Source of the DNA: a virus
Virus record (IMG/VR): IMGVR_UViG_3300045541_000131
Coordinates: 1 to 64,000 of that record
Direction: 5' to 3' (one strand)
Length of the DNA stretch: 64,000 nucleotides
The stretch's first letter is position 1. Each line of letters starts with the position of its first letter. Of this stretch, positions 58,314 to 64,000 are shown piece by piece. Under the pieces are notes generated by a model. The model saw nothing but the letters and a program-made list of their open reading frames with translations. It was not told the DNA's origin and did no database searches. The translations under genes and the position numbers were made by a program.

Positions 58314-59385
58314 AGCAAAAGCCCGTAAAATGTATGAACTTGCTGATCGTTTAAGCAAAGTTGATACAAGTAGCCTAAATGAACAGCAACTAGCAGAGCG
58401 TAGTGCTATGATTCAACGCCTTGGCGAAGAACTAAAAGCTATGAAGCAGGGTGTGGCGGAAGCCAGAGGTTTTACTGATCAAGACCTTGAATATTATGAT
58501 AGAGTGGCACGAGAAGCAATTGAGCTAAGTCGACAGTGGCAGAAGAAACCATTGGATACTATGATAGGCGGTAAGGCTATGATAAGGATTACTCAACTTT
58601 TAGGTCCAAGAGGTCTATTGCCAGAATTTTTTAAGGTAGACATTACAGCGGTCGCTGGCGATACTAACCATTATAAAGATCAGTATGCGAAGGCTATATC
58701 TGGTTACAATCCAGCCTATAAACCAACACAACTTATGCAACGGGTAAAGGAGCTCAATGAGCTGTTCGTTATAAGTAAGGATCCCAACGAAGTTGCAAAA
58801 CTAGACGCACAAAGATTGTCAATGGAAATATTTACGTTTGCTGGAATTATTCAAGATTTTGTGATACGACAACTTAACCAGATGGACATGCATAACCGTA
58901 ATAAATCGCTCCGATTCGGTCCAAACACCCAGCGCGAAGGTATGGCAGAAGACGAAGAAGACTTGCACACAAGTTTTAATGTTGTTAAACTTGGTGGTGC
59001 TTTAAATGCTGATCCTCGAACACTTCGTGCTGCTATTGCAAGACACATGCAGGGCAACCCCACAAGAACAGATATAATGGTATTAGCTAATGCGTTCATG
59101 GGAATGTTAAAGAACAGCGACGATCAAGAAATACAAAGAATTGCTAACTTAATCAAGTCTGGCAATCCTCGCGAAGTTCCGCAGGAAAGCACTGCTGCTA
59201 TAGCCGAACGCAATGCTTTCGTTGATGCAATGCGTCAAGTTAAAAAAGGTGAAAAGTTTACAGTAGGTGGCAAGGAGTTTACAAAGACTACAAGCCACGG
59301 TGAAGATGAAGTTAAAGAAGCCGTTGACACAGAAGCCTACGACAGACTCAAGAAGGCATTTGATTTCAGCGATTACAAAGGTTAA
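58306..59385 (+). CDS. Modular protein with QGVAE and EGMAE linkers
   Basis: The 359 residues start without the tag (MDKAKARKMYELADRL). QGVAE at 48-52 and EGMAE at about residues 211-215 divide it in three. The middle module (residues 53-210) is helical. The last module holds GGALNADPRTLRAAIARHMQ, RTDIMVLANAFMGML and NAFVDAMRQVKKGEKFTVGG. I do not know the function of any part. The similarity of the linkers to those in the gene at 52996 suggests shared processing or module exchange. Confidence 0.62.
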   Translation: MDKAKARKMYELADRLSKVDTSSLNEQQLAERSAMIQRLGEELKAMKQGVAEARGFTDQDLEYYDRVAREAIELSRQWQKKPLDTMIGGKAMIRITQLLGPRGLLPEFFKVDITAVAGDTNHYKDQYAKAISGYNPAYKPTQLMQRVKELNELFVISKDPNEVAKLDAQRLSMEIFTFAGIIQDFVIRQLNQMDMHNRNKSLRFGPNTQREGMAEDEEDLHTSFNVVKLGGALNADPRTLRAAIARHMQGNPTRTDIMVLANAFMGMLKNSDDQEIQRIANLIKSGNPREVPQESTAAIAERNAFVDAMRQVKKGEKFTVGGKEFTKTTSHGEDEVKEAVDTEAYDRLKKAFDFSDYKG

Positions 59386-59388
59386 ATT

Positions 59389-60783
59389 ATGAAACTATTT
59401 GAATTATTCGAAAGCCCAATGATGACTGGGGCCAGCAATCTAAAAGTTATTGCCGACGCAGTCAGAAGCAGTACCAGTGCTGAAATCAGCTTGGGCGGTG
59501 AACCAGTAACACTAGAGCCACAAGAAGCAAACTATGTTTATAGTTTGTACAAGAGCGCATTAGAGAATGGTCGTCAAGAACAGTTTATGCAAATGCTCAG
59601 TGATCCACAAAGTTTTGATCGCATCATGGGCGGCATGCGTACTCGCATGGATACCATTCAACAAAAGATGTCAGGTACACACCCTAGCATGACAGGTGCT
59701 GCGGCAACTCGTATCGGTCAGCCTGGCGTGCAAGAAGATGCTCCTTTGGCAACTCCAGATCAACCTGCTGAAAACACACATACATTAAAGTATATTGTCA
59801 AGCGTTTTCCTAAAGAAGTTAAAGAGTTTTTCGGTACAGGCGAACTAGATGAGCATTTATACGATGCGTTATTTGATTACTACAACATGCATGGCGAAAT
59901 GCCATATGGCGTTGCTAAGGCTCGCACAGCCGATCCGATTCAGTGGATTGGTGACAGATTCGAAAAAGACGCACAACCATATCTTCACTTACATGAAAGT
60001 CTAACCGAAGCTAAGAAGGCAGTTTCTGAGCGTTGGGATGATGACGATGATGATTGGTGGGGTCTAAAAGACAAAAAGACTAGTAAGACCAGCGCAGGCG
60101 GTACAGTTACACAAACCGGCACCGGTGTTGTTCACAAAGGCAAATATGGCAGTGAATACCAAGGTGATGATGGCGACGACGATGACTACGATGAGTGGGG
60201 CAAGAAAAAACCCGAAGCTAAGGCCAAGGCTGCTGCTAAAAAGGCAGCTGATAAAGCAGCTGAAACAAAACGCAGTCGTGGACGCCCAAGTGCTGCTATC
60301 AAATCAGCCGACGGCAGTGAAACAATCAGTGACTACAGTACATGGTATCGTAAGAGCAAGCGCAGCCACCCTGAGCGTAAGATTGCTGGCAGTGCTAACA
60401 AAGCTGTGGCAGTTATTCCTAAGGGTAAGAAGTTTGCTGTAGTTGGTTCATGGGATGGCAGCAAAGGTAGTATTATGGCTAAAGCAGGAGAACTAATGAC
60501 TGCCGACCAATTAAGTAGCTTTAAGAGTGCCAAAGGTCGTCCTAAGAAAGTTCGTGAGTTCATCGAAAATCTACGCTATGTCGTAGAAGCTAAAAATGAC
60601 ATGGGCGAAACAGAATACACTACTTACAGCGGTTGGAAGGCTGCTTGTAAAAAGGCCGGGGCCGACAAGTTTGACGGTGACCGCGATATTTGCCAAGCTA
60701 TGAAAGATGGCAAGGGCGTAGGCGAGTGGGACGGTGCTGTGGGCACAGTTTATGATGACGCACATAAGAAAGCAGCAAAATGA
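59389..60783 (+). CDS. Tagged large low-complexity protein
   Basis: MKLFELFESPM (LFE twice) is the tag. Residues 130-200 form a helical module (YIVKRFPKEVKEFFGTGELDE). Residues 215-285 are Asp/Lys/Ala-rich low complexity (WDDDDDDWWG, then a basic AKAKAAAKKAADKAA stretch and RGRPSAAIKS). The C-terminal parts contain YSTWYRKSKRSHPERKIAG and YTTYSGWKAACKKAGADKFD. The mix of acidic and basic segments recalls histone-like or capsid-internal proteins. Function unknown. Confidence 0.65.
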   Translation: MKLFELFESPMMTGASNLKVIADAVRSSTSAEISLGGEPVTLEPQEANYVYSLYKSALENGRQEQFMQMLSDPQSFDRIMGGMRTRMDTIQQKMSGTHPSMTGAAATRIGQPGVQEDAPLATPDQPAENTHTLKYIVKRFPKEVKEFFGTGELDEHLYDALFDYYNMHGEMPYGVAKARTADPIQWIGDRFEKDAQPYLHLHESLTEAKKAVSERWDDDDDDWWGLKDKKTSKTSAGGTVTQTGTGVVHKGKYGSEYQGDDGDDDDYDEWGKKKPEAKAKAAAKKAADKAAETKRSRGRPSAAIKSADGSETISDYSTWYRKSKRSHPERKIAGSANKAVAVIPKGKKFAVVGSWDGSKGSIMAKAGELMTADQLSSFKSAKGRPKKVREFIENLRYVVEAKNDMGETEYTTYSGWKAACKKAGADKFDGDRDICQAMKDGKGVGEWDGAVGTVYDDAHKKAAK

Positions 60784-61748
60784 GACTAAATGACATCAGC
60801 GAAGGCGTAGCAGGTCCTAAGAATTGTTGGCCTGGTTATCGTAAAGTAGGCACTAAGCCAGGTACAGGCAAGAACGCCGGTAAGCGTGTCAACGACTGCG
60901 AAAAGATCAAAGAGAGCGTTGATATAGAAGACACATATAAAGGTTGGAAGTTTGAAGTTGAATTTCAAAAAGAAGATGACCGTAATGTAACATTTTATAG
61001 TGCTGTTAGTCCTGAAGGCAAAACTCATATGTTGCCCAAGCGAGCAACCAAAGAACAGTTTAGACAGTTTGTTGACAGCAAAACTGTCAAAGAAGGCCAA
61101 GTAACTAAAACTAAAACTGGCATTATTCATCGAGCCACAGACAAGTATGGAGCAGGAGAAACCGGTTTTGGTGACTACGGCTTAGAAAAAACTGCCATGG
61201 ACTTAACAGCCTTAAACAAGGATCTAACTAGTCGACTAGACAAAAGCATGGGTGTTAAGCACGACCATGGTAATAAAAAGAAAACAAAAGAAGGCTTAGG
61301 TGATGAAATCAATCCTGCTGATCGTGGCGAATATGATCGCGAAGGTGACATGGCCATTAATCAACTAAAGACTATCGAAGACGCTGCCACAGAATTACGC
61401 AGTATCTTAGACGCAGAAGATAACTTGCCTGAGTGGGTTCAAGCAAAAATTACTAAGGCTGTAGACTATATTGATACTGCTCGCGATTATATGAAGTCTA
61501 AAGAGCAGGGTGTAACTGAAAGAGTTAGAGATCCCGAAGATTGGGACGAAGGCACTGATAAAATACCTAATAATATTGAAGTTAGTATCAATGGTCGTTC
61601 ATGGAAAGTTTTTGCTGGACGCGGCTTGCCCGACAGTCGAGAAGAACGCAATCATTTAACTAAAATGAAACAGTGGGCAGCAAGCAAGAGTGCTGCTACT
61701 GGTAAGCAATGGGAAGTGCGTCTAACTGGTGCACCAGTTAGTCGTTAA
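60780..61748 (+). CDS. Tagged modular protein
   Basis: The start is MRLNDISEGVAG (ISE). A module with CWPGYRKVGTKPGTGKNAGK and RVNDCEKIKE follows. Residues 60-100 are a small beta module; 105-170 carry KTKTGIIHRATDKYGAGETG. Residues 185-240 form a helical module (REGDMAINQLKTIEDAATEL and LPEWVQAKITKAVDYIDTA). After EQGVTE a last 75-residue beta module follows. Each module looks familiar from T4-like phages, but in changing order. No enzyme motif found. Confidence 0.65.
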   Translation: MRLNDISEGVAGPKNCWPGYRKVGTKPGTGKNAGKRVNDCEKIKESVDIEDTYKGWKFEVEFQKEDDRNVTFYSAVSPEGKTHMLPKRATKEQFRQFVDSKTVKEGQVTKTKTGIIHRATDKYGAGETGFGDYGLEKTAMDLTALNKDLTSRLDKSMGVKHDHGNKKKTKEGLGDEINPADRGEYDREGDMAINQLKTIEDAATELRSILDAEDNLPEWVQAKITKAVDYIDTARDYMKSKEQGVTERVRDPEDWDEGTDKIPNNIEVSINGRSWKVFAGRGLPDSREERNHLTKMKQWAASKSAATGKQWEVRLTGAPVSR

Positions 61749-61760
61749 AGCGAGCCAGCA

Positions 61761-62246
61761 ATGAGATTATACGAACTACTAGAAAGCCTAGACAAAAACC
61801 AAAAGCGTGTGGGTCAAGTTGCCGGTGAAGAACCAGCTCGTAAGATTGGGCCAGTATTAGGTAAGGCTCCTAAACAGCATCCTTATAAAGGTCGCCTAGT
61901 AGGTGAAGAAGTCGAAGACATTGACGAAGCTAGTTTAGCTACAATGAGATCGTATTTTGACGGCGACGAAGACGCAGAAGATCCTAGCAAGTCAACTATG
62001 ATGCGTAAGTATTATGCTGCCCTGGACCAAAAGCTCAAAGATAAAAATAAAAAGAAGCCCGAAGATATTAACAAGCTAGACAAAAGCAATTATGTAGTAA
62101 TCAACAAACGAGTTAGCGAAGTTGCACCTCCTGGCATGGAAGATTGGATCAAAGATCGTAAAGCAGATTTCAAAAAGCGTTATGGTGATCGTTGGGAAGA
62201 AGTACTCTATGCAACTGCATGGAAACGCAAGAACGCTGGAAAATAA
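61761..62246 (+). CDS. Tagged small protein with conserved C-terminal module
   Basis: The tag is MRLYELLESLD (LLE). The middle is acidic. The C-terminal 45 residues, with APPGMEDWIKDRKADFKKRY and WEEVLYATAWKRKN, form a basic helical module I recall from capsid-region proteins of aquatic T4-like phages. It is the last tagged gene; a terminator follows. Confidence 0.65.
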   Translation: MRLYELLESLDKNQKRVGQVAGEEPARKIGPVLGKAPKQHPYKGRLVGEEVEDIDEASLATMRSYFDGDEDAEDPSKSTMMRKYYAALDQKLKDKNKKKPEDINKLDKSNYVVINKRVSEVAPPGMEDWIKDRKADFKKRYGDRWEEVLYATAWKRKNAGK

Positions 62247-62261
62247 TATAGAAATATCAAG

Positions 62262-62267
62262 TAAATA
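62262..62267 (+). promoter_or_regulatory. Late promoter overlapping the terminator
   Basis: TAAATA, sharing bases with the 5' arm of the terminator hairpin. The predicted start would be inside the hairpin, upstream of the ATG at 62294. Confidence 0.4.
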
Positions 62268-62293
62268 AATGCAGGCTTAGTCCTGCATTTTTT
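62267..62293 (+). terminator. Intrinsic terminator of the tagged operon
   Basis: AAATGCAGG (62267-62275) pairs with CCTGCATTT (62282-62290) around CTTAGT, followed by T's that run directly into the next ATG. Confidence 0.78.
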
Positions 62294-63184
62294 ATGGCCG
62301 AACACAATATATCAATTGACAATTTTAGTGATGCTTACTTGCTGGGCTATGGTGCTGGCAGTATGGGAGACTTTTTAGCCAGTTTAATGATCTATTCGTT
62401 TTATAAAAAATTCAACCAACCTCACCGCAGAGAAATAGCAGACTCTTTTTATTATGAGCCATGGTCCAAAAAATGGCTAGTCAATGACTCTACAACAGGA
62501 AAATTTAGAACGTATTTAGAAGAACGAAAGAATATCATTCATTCATCGGATCCTACAAATACCACTAATCTTCGAAAATTTCATATAACTGAGGAAATGA
62601 TCAACTCATCCGATGAGCTAGCACATTTTTTTGTTCGTAACTCCGGTCCAAATAAACTAAAAAAAATTCCTTATTTTTTTGTCAGCGAAAACATTACTTT
62701 TTATAGCAGAACAGAAGTATCTGGCCAACGCCTAAAGAATATTAATTTTATATATTCCAGGTTCAAAGACACAGCACTGTATCCTTTGTATTTTTTATTA
62801 CCCTTGTATAAAAATACAATATCTGCAAAAAGGTATTCTGCTTCTATATTTCAAACCAGAGACGAATTTATCAGCGACACTGAAAAAATTTTAACTGCCG
62901 CAAAAAATAATAGACCAATAGTAAGAGGACAGTCTGAAGTACAAGACAAGATATTAGAAAAGAAAAATCATTACGACTTTGATATAATGAAATTACTTTT
63001 AGAGTATGATCCTCAGGGATTGGAATTTTTAATTACTGATGACGCTGAAAGTAAAAATATGATAGATTTGGCCAGACGAGACATGTTCGACATATTAGAT
63101 TTTTTCAATCTAGATCTAGGTGATTTAACTGTATCTGATACTGATCATCTGCACAAAATTTATGATCGTATCGAACGTTTATAG
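62294..63184 (+). CDS. Sulfotransferase-like protein
   Basis: This AT-rich 296-residue gene begins with DAYLLGYGAGSMGDFLASLM, a loop-helix resembling the PAPS-binding loop of the other sulfotransferase-like proteins here. NITFYSRTEVSGQRLKNINFIY may be the second phosphate-binding part. The rest is aromatic and basic. Shine-Dalgarno is absent; the T-tract of the terminator lies directly before the ATG. Assignment is weak. Confidence 0.55.
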   Translation: MAEHNISIDNFSDAYLLGYGAGSMGDFLASLMIYSFYKKFNQPHRREIADSFYYEPWSKKWLVNDSTTGKFRTYLEERKNIIHSSDPTNTTNLRKFHITEEMINSSDELAHFFVRNSGPNKLKKIPYFFVSENITFYSRTEVSGQRLKNINFIYSRFKDTALYPLYFLLPLYKNTISAKRYSASIFQTRDEFISDTEKILTAAKNNRPIVRGQSEVQDKILEKKNHYDFDIMKLLLEYDPQGLEFLITDDAESKNMIDLARRDMFDILDFFNLDLGDLTVSDTDHLHKIYDRIERL

Positions 63185-63185
63185 G

Positions 63186-63191
63186 TAAATA
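63186..63191 (+). promoter_or_regulatory. Late promoter giving a leaderless mRNA (small ORF at 63196)
   Basis: TAAATA, four bases (CTTG), then ATG. Confidence 0.5.
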
Positions 63192-63195
63192 CTTG

Positions 63196-63327
63196 ATGTT
63201 AAACAAAGTCTTTGAAATCTATTTCGATAGCTTGGTACAATTCTATCTGGGCATGTATTACATGCCTTATTTTTTGGCTGGGGCACAGACACCAAATGAA
63301 ATACTGGCAGGAATATGTAAGAAGTAG
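63196..63327 (+). CDS. Tiny hydrophobic protein (43 aa)
   Basis: The ORF begins at the predicted late transcription start and codes an aromatic, hydrophobic peptide (FEIYFDSLVQFYLGMYYMPY). It overlaps the next ATG by 32 bases. It may be a leader peptide that couples translation of the next gene or a small membrane protein. Confidence 0.45.
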   Translation: MLNKVFEIYFDSLVQFYLGMYYMPYFLAGAQTPNEILAGICKK

Positions 63328-63706
63328 TTACGAACTTGTTCTGGAAGCAGAAGGTAAAACAGCAGTATATCTCAATGATGATATAGAAAGTTATCTCGTG
63401 AGATTACTAGCTCGTTGGTTTGACCGTGCCGATATACCGCCCGAAACACCAGTGGCAATATTGCTAATGACTGCCATGCAAAAGCCACGGGAACATGAAC
63501 TAGCCCAAGTTGCTGACATTTGTTTATTTTATGACAGCTTTAAAATTAAACACCAACGTTGGCCTAATGCTAATTACTATAAAGACATGGGACAAATTGC
63601 CTACGGCATGGCCTATGTTGCCAGCAACGATAAACTATATAACCAGCTTGAAACAAAATTTTCTAGTTGCAGTAAAATACTGTCTAACTTAAAAATACAA
63701 CTTTAG
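63296..63706 (+). CDS. Hypothetical protein
   Basis: I start at ATG 63296 (MKYWQEYVRSSYELVLEAEG), as the upstream ATG at 63212 adds a stretch that overlaps the tiny ORF. The 136-residue protein is helical (IESYLVRLLARWFDRADIP, PREHELAQVADICLFYDSF). No known motif. The short N-terminal region IESYLVRLLARWF is amphipathic. Function unknown. Confidence 0.6.
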   Translation: MKYWQEYVRSSYELVLEAEGKTAVYLNDDIESYLVRLLARWFDRADIPPETPVAILLMTAMQKPREHELAQVADICLFYDSFKIKHQRWPNANYYKDMGQIAYGMAYVASNDKLYNQLETKFSSCSKILSNLKIQL

Positions 63707-63731
63707 TATTAGCTGTAATTTATTAAAATGA

Positions 63732-63737
63732 TAAATA
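63732..63737 (+). promoter_or_regulatory. Late promoter for dps
   Basis: TAAATA, with a predicted start about 14 bases before the ATG at 63757; the leader contains AGGA. Confidence 0.6.
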
Positions 63738-63756
63738 ATAAAACAGGAATATAATT

Positions 63757-64000
63757 ATGGACGAACTAGTTCAAGCACTTAAAAAAGTTTTAGCCAATCA
63801 CTATGCCTTTAGTCTTAAGGCACAAAATTTCCATTGGAACGTGGAAGGTGCTGACTTCAGTCAATACCATGCGCTATTTGGACAGATTTATGACGAAGTT
63901 TATGGCGCAGTAGATGTTATTGCCGAACGTATTCGTACATTAGATGCTTATGCTCCTGGAAGTTTTCGTAGATTTGCTGATCTATCTGATATCGAAGATC
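63757..64000 (+). CDS. dps: Dps-like ferritin protein, 3' end outside the window
   Basis: The 81 visible residues hold NFHWNVEGADFSQYHALFGQ and IYDEVYGAVDVIAERIRTL, the ferroxidase-site helices of Dps (conserved His and Asp/Glu). Dps-type dodecamers bind DNA and oxidise and store iron, guarding against peroxide. In this phage it may protect DNA or supply iron to the SUF system. It continues past the window. Confidence 0.88.
   Translation, partial: MDELVQALKKVLANHYAFSLKAQNFHWNVEGADFSQYHALFGQIYDEVYGAVDVIAERIRTLDAYAPGSFRRFADLSDIED

Noticed and set aside
1-64000. A bacterial chromosome segment rather than a phage
   Set aside because: SUF, curli, Tct and cyclase genes are bacterial in type, but they lie among clamp loader, fibre, holin, lysin and spanin genes and many tiny overlapping ORFs, with T4-type late promoters on both strands.
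1-64000. Prophage or integrated element
   Set aside because: No integrase, excisionase, repressor or att-like repeat was seen. The window alone cannot exclude them elsewhere.

Overview
The window looks like an internal piece of the genome of a large, virulent T4-like tailed phage infecting a Gram-negative bacterium. The evidence is dense, tightly overlapping genes on both strands with many tiny ORFs, a T4 gp44-type clamp-loader ATPase, a PhoH-family ATPase, a GroES-like co-chaperonin, collagen-like tail-fibre proteins, a lysin, a 3TM holin and an Rz/Rz1-type spanin pair. T4-type late promoters (TAAATA or TATAAATA) stand before genes on both strands. No integrase, tRNA, rRNA, IS element or CRISPR array was seen. 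The curli secretion genes, an LpxH-like enzyme, the TctC-type binding protein and the spanins imply a host with an outer membrane. A proteobacterial, perhaps aquatic betaproteobacterial, host is an inference only.

Layout. 1-1.4 kb: end of an unknown gene, a small membrane protein and a fatty-acid desaturase. 1.4-6.4 kb (minus): a CHASE2 adenylate cyclase, a glycosyltransferase with an LpxH-like phosphatase, and a 2OG-Fe(II) oxygenase. 6.4-12.1 kb (minus): a late curli-type operon (csgF, csgG, a curlin-repeat protein, a FecR-domain protein, and a lectin-like curlin-repeat protein). 12.1-14.4 kb: DUF3307 protein, lysin, holin-like protein and small genes. 14.4-20.2 kb: an almost complete SUF iron-sulfur assembly operon (SufB, SufC, short SufD, SufS, SufE, SufT-like, A-type carrier). 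20.2-23.4 kb: replication and chaperone genes (Pol III-alpha-like fragment, GroES-like, clamp loader, PhoH). 23.5-36.5 kb: short fibre gene, phage hypotheticals, IF-1, spanins, a ClpA-like unfoldase, a 1030-residue collagen-like fibre, another virion-type protein and a 3TM holin. 36.5-42.9 kb: UvsE, a nucleotidyltransferase-fold protein, a glycosyltransferase, a phasin-like protein, an alternative oxidase, a nuclease and a methyltransferase. 42.9-48.7 kb: TctA plus TctC transporter genes, a second Fe(II)/2OG oxygenase, sulfotransferase-like proteins, an APS kinase-nucleotidylyltransferase fusion and DUF2061. 48.7-62.2 kb: a structured non-coding RNA, a nucleosidase and a long operon of proteins sharing a short N-terminal tag. 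62.2-64 kb: a sulfotransferase-like protein, small genes and the start of a Dps gene.

Three things stand out. (1) Twelve proteins in the 49.4-62.2 kb operon (all but two of its genes), plus one at 40.0 kb, begin with a similar short amphipathic tag, and nearly all of the operon tags contain (L/I)-x-E, the motif cleaved by T4 prohead protease gp21. These are candidate capsid-packaged, co-injected proteins: a ligase-like protein, a nucleotidylyltransferase, an amidoligase, a GNAT-like module, a HAD phosphatase fused to a kinase-like domain, a nuclease-like protein and others. (2) Several late promoters sit so that the predicted transcription start is the A of the ATG, implying routine leaderless mRNAs. 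(3) A late promoter at 48697 points directly at a folded RNA (48708-48815) that carries a 15-nt complement of universally conserved 23S rRNA. Metabolic cargo such as SUF, alternative oxidase, adenylate cyclase, IF-1, desaturase and TctA/TctC suggests extensive control of host iron-sulfur supply, respiration, signalling and uptake.
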